64,000 nt of DNA from Isoetes taiwanensis (GCA_021234155.1 JAJEKV010000009.1:11908546-11972545); one strand, 5' to 3'. Positions 37,301 through 50,270 are shown, counted from the stretch's first letter. Notes: generated from the letters alone by a model not told the origin. Program-made: numbers and translations.

Positions 37301-38427
37301 AAGTCCGCATCTTGACAATTAATTAACAATTTGATGCCTTGTTACCAAATTGATGATGAAGTAGATTGTTCGCATAAAATGGAGACTACATTTTTAAATT
37401 CATCCCTCTTCATAAGCCCCATCATATTATGCTCAGACAAATGATTTTTTACTCTTATAACACAATGAATCTAATTTGTAACAAGAATATATAGCGGCTT
37501 CAAGTGCACCACGAAGTTTATGGATCCTCCATTGCCCTTGATAGTTCAATTGGATGCCTAGCATTTAGGTTCTAGGTTTGATATACTAAGCTTTAATCAT
37601 AATAGTATGAAGACATACCAACATAACATACTTGATACATTATTGTGATAGAAAAGAATCCAAAGTTGCATATTGAAGTCCGTTAATAATACATCAATAA
37701 TGGTCTTAGATGTTGCATGGCTGAAGCTGCAAACATCTTAGGGATAGTCCGAATATAGCCACCATAATAACTTTAGTCTCCAACATAACCTTATCCCCTT
37801 ATGTTGGCCTTGACTATATCTTAATCCGTATGGCAAAGTAAACTTCCAATCTTTGACTCTTACCCTAACACTAACCTAACTCTAAACCTAATTTATAATA
37901 GTAGAATGATAACCGCTTAGTTATAATCATAGTGATAATTCTCTCTTTGCATGACAGGTTTAGGGTTAGCTTAGAATCAACTCTAGCAAAAATGGTAGAA
38001 GTAGGGTTATAGTTACAGCTAGCACCTAGCACCTCTAGGGATAACCAATGCACCAAAAGAGCGGATCCTTCATATCGTTATCCAATGGGCTCCAACCTTT
38101 CCAATTCCCATAGATCATATCAATTGAAGTATTATGGCTAGGGTTACTATTATAGTAGGGCTATCTAACTACATGTTGGAAGTATTCTATAACATTACCA
38201 TTGCTCTTGTGAAATGTAGCCAATGCATAAGTCCTTTATAAGGTACTATATACAACAAGAAGAGTCCCACTCAATAAGTAACAATGATTATAGCCAATAA
38301 TCATGTAGAGAAGTTATAGGAAAATCCAAGCAACAACTAAGAAGACGATGTTATGTTCGGTAACTCCAACCCAAGTTGTGGACTCAAATCTATGAATTAA
38401 CAACTCAAACTTGTGAATAATTCTATG
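37301..38427. other. No supported gene
   Basis: No domain-bearing frame or repeat. Several CCTAAC-like words near 37862-37895 are too irregular to be telomeric. Confidence 0.4.
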
Positions 38428-39510
38428 AGTAAGAAGGTTGAGCGACGGACTTATGTCCGTGAAGGTAGCTTGGTCTATAACTTAGACCATGATGAGCAAG
38501 CGGGTTGAGGCACGGACTTAGGTCTGTGCAAGATAAACAATCTGCAACCTGATTATCAAGATAAACTATCTGGGCATGCCACAAAGCGTGAGGAAAAGCT
38601 TGCCCTACATTTTTTATTCTGTTTGTTCTTAGCTGCTGGATATGGCAGCCATGCAGCTGCCGACTTCAATTGCTTATAAAACATGGATCTGCACCAGATA
38701 CCTTGTCCTTGGCTGGATATCTTGTTCCTCGCCGTATTTGCACTACCTCATCCAAATCTGCGTGAAAAAACCATGTTCCTGGCCAAATTTGAATCTGCTT
38801 GAAAATATCTTCCAGGTGTCGGCTGTGCCTCAGAATCTCGCTTAAAACTTTGCAAGGCAGTGTAACAGCGAGATTACTGCCCAAAATCGTGGCCCTAAAT
38901 CTAATTTCTTTGCTTAAAACGTATGAAGAATGCCGAAAAATGCAACAAGAATATGACTGCTAGATTTTAAAAAACAAAGAAATAGTCTCGGGACCTGCCC
39001 GGTTAAAGGGGTCAAAACCCCGTGCTCACCTATGATGACAAATAAATGGGCTCGCCCATTTATTTGCCGTCATGGGCTCTCACCAGGATTTAACCCCTTC
39101 ATAACGTAGACCATGATGAGCAAGCAGCTTGGGCCACGAACTTAAGTCCGTGAAGGTAGCTTGGTCTATAGAGCAAGCAGCTTGGGCCACGGACTTAAGT
39201 CCGTGAAGGTAGGTTGATCTCTAACTTAGACCGTGATGAGCAAGCAGGTTGGGCCACGGACTTAAGTCCATGAAGGTAGCTTGGTCTATAACTTAGACCA
39301 TGATGAGCAAGCAGGTTGAGCCACAGACTTAAGTCTGTGAAGGTAGCCTGGTCTATAACTTAGACCGTGATGAGCAAGCAGGTTGCGCCACGGACTTAAG
39401 TCCGTGAAGGTAGCGTGGTCTATAACTTAGACCGTGATGAGCAAGTAGGTTGAGCCACGGACTTAAGTCCGTGAAGGTAACTTGGTCTATAACTTAGACC
39501 ATGGAATGAA
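38428..39510 (+). repeat. Palindrome-based satellite, about 62-66-bp unit
   Basis: Two copies near 38440-38530 and about seven at 39103-39510. Each unit contains CACGGACTTAAGTCCGTG (an 18-bp perfect palindrome), then GAAGGTAGCTTGGTCTATAA, then CTTAGACC and GATGAGCAAGCAGGTTG. Variants include CACAGACTTAAGTCTGTG, in which both arms changed together. Between the two blocks lie about 560 bp of unrelated DNA, including a foldback element. Related single copies occur at about 39741, 39824, 41084 and 41146. Confidence 0.9.
39006..39100. mobile_element. Foldback (MITE-like) hairpin element
   Basis: Two imperfect inverted arms of about 46 bp meet almost without a loop. The inner 19 bases (GACAAATAAATGGGC against GCCCATTTATTTGCC) pair strongly, and the outer AAAGGGGTCAAAACCCC pairs with GGATTTAACCCCTT. 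It abuts the second block of the satellite. No target duplication could be assigned. Confidence 0.65.
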
Positions 39511-39950
39511 CTGTATCAGGAATAATAACGAAACAACATTAATAAATCTAAACTCTATGCAAAGCTTATGGATGGAAATTTGTGAAACGTATGCAACCTA
39601 TAATATATATGAATGAATAAGAAACAACACTCTACGAATTAACAAACAGAAGCATGGAATGGAATGTAAGCAATAACCTAGTAACAATACTTCCATTTAT
39701 GAATTTAAGTCAGCTTTTAGATATGCAAATCTTAGATAACGGACTCAAGTCCGTGAATTCTATCTGAATGTTAAGACCTCAAACTTAGGTGAATTCTATC
39801 TGAATGCAAGGATCTAAAACTTAGATAACGGACTCAAGTCCGTGAAATGTATCTAAATCTTACAAGATCTTTAATATCACCAAAACTTGAAACAAGAACT
39901 AAATTTTGTGAACTATACCCAGTCCATAGGCAAACACAAAGCTTAACTAT

Positions 39951-39984
<34 letters not shown>

Positions 39985-42770
39985 GGGCTGGGGGGAGATT
40001 AAGTTAGGGTTAATGTTCCCGAGAGGGACATTTCCCTACGTAAAGGGTGGGGGAAGAATTTCTTCTTGCGGCTTCCACCGCCATAGATTAATGAAGGCTT
40101 GAGAAGATTTTTGAAATTCGTGATTGAAGATTGATCGCGCTACCCTTACAATATCATAGTTGGGGAGCGCAAGATCCGGTTTTTCTGATCACAATTTGCT
40201 ATGATTTCTTACCTATGCAGCCGGTGGTGAAGAATGAAGAATAGAAATAGCATTCCTTGAAATCAGCAGGGGCGACGTGGGCGCCTGAGAATGCACCACC
40301 AGAAATCGGAGTGACCCAACTGTGATATTGAATGATGCAAAGTAGATATGATTTTCAAAAAACAACAATAAAGCATAAAAGAGGGAAAAAGAAGAAATCC
40401 ATGCATACCAATAACAAAATAACAAGCCCTACCTTTCTGGCGCTTCTGAAAGTCGGGTCGATTGGTGTCTTCATCGTTGTGGCACCGGATTGTTTGATAG
40501 TGGTAATGTATCTTCCTTATTTCAAAAACTACGAAAAGTATATCAAACTTTTTGAATGGTATTTTCGTGGTTGTTTGGACTTCTTGCCACCTGGCACAAA
40601 ATCAAAAAATTTCCACGGCCGGACGCGTGTGCTGTCAAAGAAGAGGTTGCCGAAAAGGAAGCATCGACCAGGCTGATGCAGCGGCACGGGTTTGCAGAAG
40701 TAGTGAGAATTAGAGTAGAGGAATCAGAAGAGCCCAGTTAGCAAGCTATATACTTAGATGGAAGGATACAACCGTTGTTCAAAAAGCAAACTTTACAGTC
40801 GTCGTTCAAAAATTTCACATGGCGTAGCAGCGCCATGGCCGTTAACTTGCGGGGCAAAGGGGGTCGGAGCAAGAGTCTGGTCGCCTATTTCCTGTCTTCT
40901 GCACCATCTCACTTGCTCTGTCGCTAGGCATAAACGGAGCCTTCATTTCATCTCCGGTATGTATCCACCGTCATCATACCAGATTTCTACTATCATACCA
41001 GATTTCATCTTGCGTTGCATTGTGCTGTTGCTGTTTCAATTATTTTTCTGTCTTTTCATTTTGATTTTCATCAGGCTATTTCACGGACTCAAGTCTATGG
41101 CAATTTTTTCTTTCTTTTCATTTTAATTTTCACCGGACTATTTCACGGACTCAAGTCTATGGCACCTGATGGATTTAAGTCTGAGGCACTTCATCATTCT
41201 TGAATGGTTGGATTAAGGGACGTGATTCCATTGTTCTATAACGATACATAATATGGATTGGCAATATGCTATGTTGTGGATTCCTCTAGTCCCTCTTCTA
41301 TTATGAATGTTACAGATTCTTCTTTAAAATGTTCCATTTGCTTTTGGCATTTCCACATAGCAAAACTGATTGAAAATGCATTTGGTATAGGTACGTGAGC
41401 AATCCATGATGCGTACTAGGCAACAAAAGTTGAGCAAGATGTAATGCTTCTTTTGAAGACATTCCAAAAGGGATGCACAAGAAGTCCCCCATTTAGGGGG
41501 GGAGGGGGATTTATGCAATTATATCAATCACTAGTAATTGCAATCCTTTGGATGCGACTGAGCACTTGTACAGTGATAGTTGGAAATGACTGGCATTTAT
41601 GTGCAAAAAAAGGCACAATCAAAAGACAGATGAATTATTGTTACATGCAGTGAATCCGAGGTCGTCAAGTATCGTAGAGTCCATTTTTCAGTTTGTACAT
41701 GAAGAACACTATATGTTAGATATTATATGATGGTTTCTTTATAGATGACAAAAATGTCATTTGTGGAAGAAGCTGAGCTGTATCTTGTAGCCAGTTCTCG
41801 CGGTCTAGTGATTTGCCACATTAGGTGATTTGGCAAGTCTAGTGATTGTTGGTGCGACTAGAGAGCATAAGGCACAAGTCCATGTTTGTTTATTCTCAGC
41901 AAGTTAGCAATACTCATCCAAGATGAGTGGCCAAATATTGGACTGTCAAGTCAGGTTTAAGAAGAAAATATTAGGAGGACTATAAGTCTATGCATGTAGT
42001 ATAAATAATCATAAATCAAGTTTGATTATTTATTTTGCAACTTGTACTCTAGCTTTCTTGTTAACTTTCTTTTTTCGTGAGTAGTTAAAAAAAACTTAAC
42101 TTGTGTAGCTATAGATATACAAAGTTCTTACTTGCAAAAGTATGTCATATCTCTCAATTTAATTGCATAAGGCTTAAGCACACTTTCAATACAAAAAAGT
42201 CCTCTAGATGAAGGCCTTATAAAGGTGATTATATTACATCTGCACGGAGGAAGATGGTCATGCCATGCACTCTTTAGTTAGTGACCTCTATAAATTTACT
42301 ATGACGCAACTGACCTCTATAAATTTACTGTGACGCCAATACAGTTGAGACTATTATTCCCTTTTTTTGTTTTTATTTGAAGTAGTGGTTAATGCCCAGT
42401 GACATCATACAATAAACAAAGACATACCCATTTGAGATAAAAACATTATATATTCCCAAGTAGACATAATTTCATGCCTTAATGACACGTACGTAGTGCA
42501 AGAGTTTCCAGCATAGTGATCCACACACTCAACTTGTGGATGCAACTACTTGCCTTCACAAAATATAATGAATTGAGGTTGAGCAAATAATTGGCAAATC
42601 ACTAGAGAAGGATATGCATGTAACACCAAAATAACATCAAAAGGTTTAGTTTTCATAATGTCTTCAGCCACAACAACATTTCATGCTTTGTATATAACAT
42701 CAATGAAGCAGATATAATGATGTACAATAAGTGTCAAGCCATATTCAGTAATTAATAGCACGAAGTATTA
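39511..42770. other. 3.3 kb without a supported gene; small tandem repeats
   Basis: It contains a (GT)n-rich tract at about 39953-39982 and an imperfect 62-bp tandem duplication at 41052-41172 (each copy ending CACGGACTCAAGTCTATGGCA). There are also several short frames (40332-40676, 40758-41126) with no recognisable domain. Confidence 0.4.
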
Positions 42771-43302
42771 ACCTTCATCAATATGGCTGCATGCAAATAA
42801 AGAAGAAGTCTTTTTCTTCCATTTGCATCCCATAAGACAATGATATTGCTTCCTTTTGCCTTGACCATGTTAAGCATATGTCGTGATAACATATTGCACA
42901 ATGCCGCATCATGTGTTTGGCATTATATAGATAGATTACATGCAAGATCCAACATTCCACATTTGGCATGTATATCAATCAAGATCGCCACAAACATGTC
43001 CGTGGTGCATGAATGAGCTTTCCATTTCGACATTGTTATTGAAGCACATACTCTCAAAATAACATATGCAATCTTGTTAGGTTTCACACGCTCTAATTGC
43101 ATTTTCTCAGCGTAGAGCTTTTGTATTGTTGCAAAACTTCACAAGCAGCGAATCACTTGGCCAAGAAATAACATGTCCCCGGTAGGGGGCCAATGGCAAA
43201 AAGGCCACACAAATCCAAAGATAAATGTTAACAAGACTTTTTCCTAATGTAACAAGAACAATCCTTTGCATATCCCTTGAATGGACAAATTTATCCAAGA
43301 GA
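42771..43302 (-). pseudogene. Degenerate PPR gene, copy 1 (part downstream of Helitron)
   Basis: On the minus strand the phrases MQLERVKPNKIAYVILRVCASI (about 43110-43040) and LIDIHAKCGMLDLACN (about 42985-42930) are clear PLS-type PPR motifs. Around them stops and frameshifts occur every few dozen codons. The segment is duplicated at 47764-48240. It is separated from its continuation at 46682-47455 by the Helitron at 43303-46681. Confidence 0.75.
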
Positions 43303-46300
43303 CTAGTTCGATGCCCGGCGTTGTCGGGCATAATTTTAATAACTTATAAATGTTAAAACTTGTACAATCCACCGAACTTGTTGGAAACTTAACAATTCGT
43401 CATTGTAAATGTTGAAAAATTGTAAATGTTAAAAACTTGTACAATCCAATCAAACTTGTTGGAAACTTATACAATTCATTTAAACTTAACAATTCAACAC
43501 TATAGTGTATGTAGTTCTTAAGGGATTGATAGTTTACGTAAAATCACACTTCCGAACAGAACAATGTATGGGTTCACGGTATTTGGGATGCCATTCGCAT
43601 GCACCGGTAGTCCCGCCGACGGCCAAGTAGTCGAGCGGGTCGGGCATGCCGCATCGGCGCACCAAATATCGTGGAACCCACAATATGGTATTTGGGGAGC
43701 CGATTTCTTCTTTAGATCCGGCAATGGCGATGACGATGGCTCCCGTGTAGTGTGCTCGAATCGTAACAAAACGGTCCCAGTTTTATCGCCCCAACATGCA
43801 CAATTTCGTTGAATCTTAGGTTTCTTGGTTGCAATGGCGATGGCTCCCCTGCGGTTCAACGCGACAAACAAACGCCCCAGCTTTAAGGATATCGCCCCGA
43901 CACATGCACGATTTTGCGAGATTGAAGCAAGATTTGAGGGAAACATAGCTTTGATGGAGGGTAAGGAAGCTTTTTGCTCGCTAAGCTTGATCCGGCAAAG
44001 CTTGAATGAGTTTTTTTGTTGAATCTTAGGTTTCTTGGTTGCTTAGGTCCGCTAAGCTTGATCTTTGGTCGCAAAGAAGGATTCTCGACTTTAACAAAAC
44101 GCCATGCACCCATTTTGCCCGACATGCGCACGATTTTGCAGAGAAAGCAAGATTCGAGGGAAACAGAGCTTTGAGGGAGGGTAGGAACCAAACCGCCAAA
44201 TAAAATGGATAAAGAACATGGTAAAGAACCGGATTAAAAAAGCTTGCTATGAACAGGTAAAGAAAATAATGGCGCGCTTTTACAAGGTAAAGAAGGTATG
44301 GATTCAAGCTATCAATTCAAGCTATGGCCTTGTCTTGCTCAACGAATGCACTTGGCTCAATTTAAGCTTGGCTAAGACTTGTTCTCACTGCTTAACCGGA
44401 TGGAAACCGGAAATCCGTAATGGGCGACTCAATACCATTCTGCAATGGAATTGTTCGCCACGTGGCAGCACCACATTAACAGAACGACAAACAAGGCGAC
44501 CCACAAATATTGCACCCACAAATATTGGATTGCACCCACAAATATTGGATTACTGCTTCTAAAAATATTGATTAAACAATCGTAGTGGAACATATTAGCC
44601 GCAACAACGTTAAGAGTTTTGTCATTATTTGAAATATAGTGACCTACCCACAAATATTGGGTTCAATTCAAATGTAGCTTAAAGTATACTTACTGCCTCT
44701 AAAAAAGATTGATCAAACAATAGTAGTGGAACATATTAGGCATAATGCCAAGAGTTGCCTAATGCCAAGAGTTCCTGTCATTATTTGAAATATAGTGACC
44801 ATCTCATAGACCAAAATGCAGTCAAATACCAATGGCTATTCATAGACCAGCCACATCTATGCTATTAAAACATTGGACAGCCACATCTTGATTTAGCAAA
44901 TTGGCAAATATATTGTGTGCCGCCCTCAAGCCCGCCCTCAAAGCGCCCATTTTGCTTGCCAATACATACATATCCAGACAGCAATCACATGTCCACATGT
45001 GCTTTTATTCTAAACCTTGGAAACACAATGCAAGGTAACGTAAAGTTTTACAGAACTTGAAGTGTATTCAATGTAAATCTTGTTTCTACTCAGCATTAAA
45101 AGACCCTAAGCATAGCTTATTAACAGACAACTGTCTTGAAATCCAGTTTCTGCTTCTGTAGACCAGCTTTATTCATGGCTTTTATCATAACTTTTGAGAC
45201 TGTAACAGCAAAGAGATACCTTTTCTGTAACTGGCTACAACTTCTATATATTCTTGCCACATAGAGATATTTAAGCAATAGAGATATTTAAGCAGGGTCG
45301 TGTTCATTTCTACAGATGAATTGAGATTAGCATCTTACATGGCCTCAATAACCTGTTTGTTGAAGAGGTTGAACTAAATGTTGAACAAATGTGACATTGT
45401 AAACAGAGTTCCAAGCTGCAAAGTCTTCAATACTGCCCTATGTCTCTGTTTTGCCTGCATCTCCGGGCGTAGCAGCCGTATCCCCTGATACATCCGTTGT
45501 AGGCTTTAAGCTAAACTGAAATATGCACCATTTTCATTCTCTGCGATTATACCACTTTTTGTTTCAAGAATGCTCCTTAAGAATAGCAGCTCATAAGATG
45601 AGAACCTAGCTTCCATGGACAAAAATGGAACCAACAGAGAATTGAAAGAGAATCTTACTTGAATGTTAACTTTGTACCACAATCATCTGGCACCTGTATG
45701 TTAAAGATTCCGTGGCTTCCTTCTATATTTCATTTTCTCTTGCTCCAGAACATATTAAATTAATGCAAGCAGACCGTAATTTTACATAGGCATAAGTTAT
45801 CTGGTCAAAAGCATTTAATTTAGAATGAGTAAACAGAGTTCAACCTAGAACCAAAAGAAAAATACAAAATCATAGCAAACACTGAGGTTTCAAGCAGGCT
45901 ATGGCAATTCTGATGTTGGGCAGCATAAATATATCCACATTAAGAGATGCACAAAAATTCAAATCCAAGGAAAAGCTGCATACTTGCCACTCAGATCTGC
46001 CACCCAGGTTGCCGTGATTGATAACAAAGATAAGGATGAGCTTGATGCCATTGTTGGAAGCTTTAAAAACCACGAAATCCAAGCCCTGTACAGCATCAAA
46101 TCCAAGTTACCTAAGCTAGTAAATATTCCGAAAGTGCAAACCTATTACTCCTTATTATTTCTGGATGCAGAAAACAGACCTGCAGGACTCATTCATCATA
46201 GACTCCCAAGGAGCTCTTCGTAGCATTGTAGCCTCCACTTTGAAGGTCCACATCCTTGCCGCATTCAACCCAATGCCTTCAACATGTTCCATAAATCACC

Positions 46301-46681
46301 ATAATCTGAAGCTTGCTGTAAATGGAATGAGGAGCCAAGGACTTAATCTGCAGGAAACAAAACCAAACCTACGATAAATCTTGGCCCTTCTCTTCACCAG
46401 AGACGAACCCAGGACCTAGGTAGAAGCTGGAGCCACCAACTGGAGGAGCCTGGGCCACCGTTGCCAAGCAGAAGGAGTTCCACCGGTCGCCAGGCAGGAG
46501 TTCTATCCCAATCTGCCATGCCGGAAAGTCGTCTCTTCTCTTCTCGTTGCGGGAGCAAAAGAGGGAAAAAAAAGACTCTTTGGTTTTCTGAAGGGGCAAT
46601 CCTGACCGTCAAACAGAGATCCAAGGGCCGTCCGATCTAGGGCTGGGTCCAACACTTACAGTACAACTTTATAATATAGGA
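43303..46681 (-). mobile_element. Helitron, 3379 bp, non-autonomous
   Basis: On the minus strand it starts TCCTATATTATAAAG (46681) and ends with a hairpin (43312-43330, TGCCCGGCGTTGTCGGGCA with one G-T pair) followed 6 bp later by CTAG at 43303. Outside are A (43302) and T (46682), i.e. insertion between A and T without a target duplication. The duplicated region at 48240-48242 preserves the uninterrupted site, so both boundaries are exact. No Rep/helicase coding is visible. Inside are imperfect duplications (43868-43985 with 44070-44190; 44565-44640 with 44700-44810) and short exon-like frames, consistent with captured host DNA. Confidence 0.93.
43312..43330 (-). repeat. Helitron 3' hairpin
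   Basis: An 8-bp stem with a 3-nt loop, 5-9 bp before the terminal CTAG on the minus strand. The same loop and nearly the same stem occur at 53819-53837 and 57257-57275. Confidence 0.9.
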
Positions 46682-47455
46682 TTTCCACATGTATAGAAGT
46701 AACCTTATTGCATGTTTGTCAAGCCGGGAAGCTTGAGGGCCAGGTAAATGATCCAGAGTGTTCCTATTTCAAATTTTACTACGTCTTTGTACGTTGCCAA
46801 ACCACCGATTTGACAAAATCTCTTAGAAAAACTTGCAGAGACAAACTTTCATATAGCTCATGGATGATGAGATGCAAGAAAACTTTCATATGTAAAAGAT
46901 GCAGAATTTCTAAAGAAATGTCCCTATAATGTTTGCCAAACAAAAGATTCAAGATTCCAATCTGATAGAATCAATATTAACCATTAAAAAAACGTATGTG
47001 ATCTGAGAATAACCTTTACCATGTCCATTCCACGTTTCACCTGCAAAAGATTTCTTGAATGATTGCCATTACGCCTTACACAATCAGATTCACAAATTGC
47101 TTCAACCAATGAAATAAGATTCTCAAAGTTTGTGATGCTTAATTCCAAGAGATCATCCACGTGGATGCCAGATACTATGTGTGAATTTGAGGATGCGTAA
47201 TAAGCAGAGCTTTTGAAAATTCACTAGATGAAGAATGCCGTTTCAAGGTTTGCTTGCTAAATTAGTGATCTATGTAATTGCTATCTATATTTTAGATCTT
47301 GGCAGGAACTGAACAAATGGACATCCAAGAGGATAGGACTGAGCATGTTGTGTAGAAGTGCTAGAATTCACTGAAAAATGCGACATTCTCGAAATATGCA
47401 TGCAGGGAGAGATTATATTGATAAAGATGCGTTGCACAAATGGTTATTGATCCAC
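46682..47455 (-). pseudogene. Degenerate PPR gene, copy 1 (upstream part)
   Basis: This is the continuation of the decayed PPR copy beyond the Helitron. It is colinear with 48242-48838 (shared words include TTTCCACATGTATAGAAGTA and GATATTCTCGAAATATGCATG-like sequence with small indels). PPR motifs are barely readable here; the assignment rests on the adjacent segment and the duplication. Confidence 0.5.
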
Positions 47456-47763
47456 TCCATTCCATTCCACGCTTAGCACAACTTCACGCTTCCACATTTT
47501 CTCAGCGCACCATCTGTGCATGACTTGGCATTATACATACTTGAGGTTCTAGATAAACGTCTGCAATTACTGAGCCCTCAGTAGTCATTATCTCAGCTTG
47601 TCTAGTATCATCATTACTGCAAAGGTTTTTCCCTTGAAAACCTTTCGAGGCAGGGGTTTTTTAATCCTAGTAGTAATGATTGTACTAGCCCATTGTATGG
47701 GTCCCATGACCTATTGGTCTCCGTGGACGTTAAAAAAACTATTCTATTCTATTCTATTCTATT
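47456..47763 (+). mobile_element. LINE 3' end with (CTATT)n tail
   Basis: The sequence GGGGTTTTTTAATCC, GATTGTACTAGCCCATTG, CCCATGACC and GTGGACGTTAAAAAAACT is followed by four or five copies of CTATT. The right-hand PPR copy begins immediately after the tail. The same layout in inverse orientation is seen at 59895-60052 and 62664-62811. Confidence 0.7.
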
Positions 47764-48840
47764 TTGCCTTGACCATGTTAAGCATATGCCGTGATAACAT
47801 ATTGCACAAGGCTGCATCATGTGCTGGCATTATATATATGTCAGTGATAACATTGCATCATGTGCTAGCATTGTATAGATAGATTACATGCAATATCCAA
47901 CATTCCACATTTGGCATGTATGTCAACAGTTGCACTGGCCACAAACATGTCTGTGGTGCATGAATGAGCTTTCCATTTCTGACATTGTTATTGAAGCACA
48001 TACTCTCAAAATAACATATGCAATCTTGTTAGGTTTCATTTTCTCAGGCGTGTAGAGCTTTTGTATTGTTGCAAAACTTCACAAGCGCAGCAATCACTTG
48101 GCCAAGAAATAACATGTCCCCCAGGTGGGCTGTCAATGGCAGGCGTCACACAAATCCAACATAAATGTTAACAAGACTGTTTCCGACAGAACAAGAACAA
48201 TCCTTTGCATATCCTGCGAATGGACAAATTTATCCAAGAGATTTCCACATGTATAGAAGTAACCTTATTGCATGTTTGTCAAGCCTGAAGCTTGAGGGCC
48301 GGTAAATGATCCTGTGAGTGTTACCGATAACCATTCCTATTTCAAATTTTCTTTGCGTCTTTGTGCGTTGCCAAAAATGTATGTGATCCGAGAATAACCT
48401 TTACCATGTCCATTCCACGCTTCACCCAAAAAGATTTCTTGAATGATTGCCATTCGCCCTTACACAATCGATTCACAAATTGCTTCAACCAATGAAATAA
48501 GATTCTCAAAGTTTGTGATGCTTAATTCCAAGAGATCATCCACGTGGATTCCGGATACTATGTTGTGAATTTGAGGATGCAGAATAACTGTGAGCTTTTG
48601 AAAATTCACTAGATGAAGAATGCTTGGTTCAAGGTTTGCTTGCTAAATTAGTGATCTATGTAATTGCTATCTATATTTTAGATCTTGGCGGAACTGGAAC
48701 AAATGGACATCCAAGAGGATAGGATTGAGCATGTTGTGTAGAAGTGCTAGACTTCACCTGAAAAATGCGACATTCTCGAAATATGCATGCAGGGAGATTA
48801 TATTGATAAAGATGCATTGCACAAATGGTTATTGATCCAC
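47764..48840 (-). pseudogene. Degenerate PPR gene, copy 2, with empty Helitron site
   Basis: A second copy of 42845-43302 plus 46682-47455, about 90 percent identical by eye, with frequent 1-3 bp indels. At 48236-48246 the two flanks of the Helitron are directly joined (AAGAG-A-TTTCC). It differs by its own small insertion at about 47830-47880 that repeats part of the local sequence. Confidence 0.75.
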
Positions 48841-50072
48841 TTATATAGATGCTATAAATCGGAAATGATTATGAAATTCATAGATCCTCATTATGACATG
48901 TGCTAAAGAACCCGTAATTTCAATAACCCAAGATCCCTATGGTTTAAACCGTGGGATAACTCTACTCATTGGGCTTCAAATGAGGCATAAAACGACCGTA
49001 GAGATAAAATGCAACTAGAAGATGCCCACAACCATTCCCATAGTTCAAAATTTGCTATGTTCCTTGGTAATACATTGGTAATCAAGAAACAAATGGTAGC
49101 TCAAGTGAACTAAAAAAATGCAGGCAAATAAGTTTCAAAGGGCAAATGTAAATGCTTTATCTAAGTTCTCAAATGGGTATTCAAAACATACCGTGCAATT
49201 CTTTGAGAGTTCTTGTTTATAAGCCTCTTCAACCAAGCATAAGCCGAGCTATGTGTACACTTGTATATTCGAACCGTACAATACAAGCAATAAGTCACTT
49301 GCCGAGAAACAAACCAGTATTGTGCGTATGGTAGGAAATGTCCCCATATCATATCGTGGTTCACAAAAAGCTTATCAATAAGAAACCAATATGCTTTGTA
49401 CTCGTATTCCATTTGATGAACATTCTTAAAGGGTATAACCTAAAACAACAAGATGGTCCACCAGTTTCAGTGTAGAAAACGCTCATCAAGTTAGATGCTC
49501 GCATATGAAGTTTCTCTTAAGATGTCCTTCTACAGAAGTACAAGCCAGGGTCCATATGCAATATATACCCCTGGAGTAAACAACTAAGATTCTGAAAACT
49601 AAAAATTCAACATCTGAACAATGCGCCAAAAAGTGAGGAAAGAGATTATACGTAGTAGAGAGAAAGTATAGGCACAAATAAACTCTTCCATACTTTGAAC
49701 TTGAACATGAGCAAAGATAGGAAACCTTCCTCCAACATTTGATTGGTCTAGGCCATTTGGCGAGCTATGGGTTTTTCCTTGTCCACTAAGCGTGGCCATG
49801 TAGCATAGATGGAGCTTTACATGCTTGATATTCTAATATTGCATGTGAGAAAGGAATGAGCAAAAGGGCTCAATCTTGTACGTTCATACTTTTTAAAGTT
49901 TCACAACAAATAATAGTTGACACAATTATATGGCTGTGAGATAGATAGATGTTTTTACAAGATGTAACAGTAAGTTAATGCACCAAGATAGACTTCGAAA
50001 GTGTCAGATCCAAATCTGACCGCATGGGTGATTTACTCAAGAACAATCAATCTGTTGTAGAAAAACCAGAGG
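48841..50072. other. No supported gene
   Basis: Short frames on both strands (for example 49599-49799 and 49161-49412, minus) have no recognisable domain. Confidence 0.4.
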
Positions 50073-50076
50073 ATGC

Positions 50077-50175
50077 CGACAGAGCTACAGGAGAATGGAA
50101 AACGCAGTCATGTGCGGCCAAATGAGCATGACAGAGCTACAGGAGATGTATGGAAAACGCAGTCATGTGCGGTCG
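50077..50175 (+). repeat. About 51-bp tandem duplication upstream of the chitinase
   Basis: ACAGAGCTACAGGAGA followed by TGGAAAACGCAGTCATGTGCGG occurs twice, starting near 50079 and 50131, about 100-200 bp upstream of the TATA box. It may duplicate promoter elements. Confidence 0.85.
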
Positions 50176-50260
50176 GCAAACATAATGCGCATAAGTTACA
50201 GGAGATGCATGGCCATGTAAAAAAATCAACCAAAGCAGCCACGTCTGCTCGATGGGGAGC

Positions 50261-50270
50261 TATATAAACA
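50261..50270 (+). promoter_or_regulatory. TATA box of chitinase gene
   Basis: TATATAAACA lies 85 bp before the ATG at 50346, a standard plant TATA position allowing for a 5' leader of about 50 bp. Confidence 0.7.

Noticed and set aside
39003-39030. tRNA or SINE B-box (GGGGTCAAAACCCC)
   Set aside because: There is no A-box at the right distance and no cloverleaf; the sequence is explained as an arm of the foldback element.
39103-39510. CRISPR-like array
   Set aside because: Although palindromic repeats recur regularly, the intervening sequence is itself conserved from unit to unit, so these are satellite units and not repeats with unique spacers; the context is a plant genome.
42778-43331. 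Separate small minus-strand genes
   Set aside because: Their short frames are pieces of one decayed PPR gene interrupted by a Helitron.
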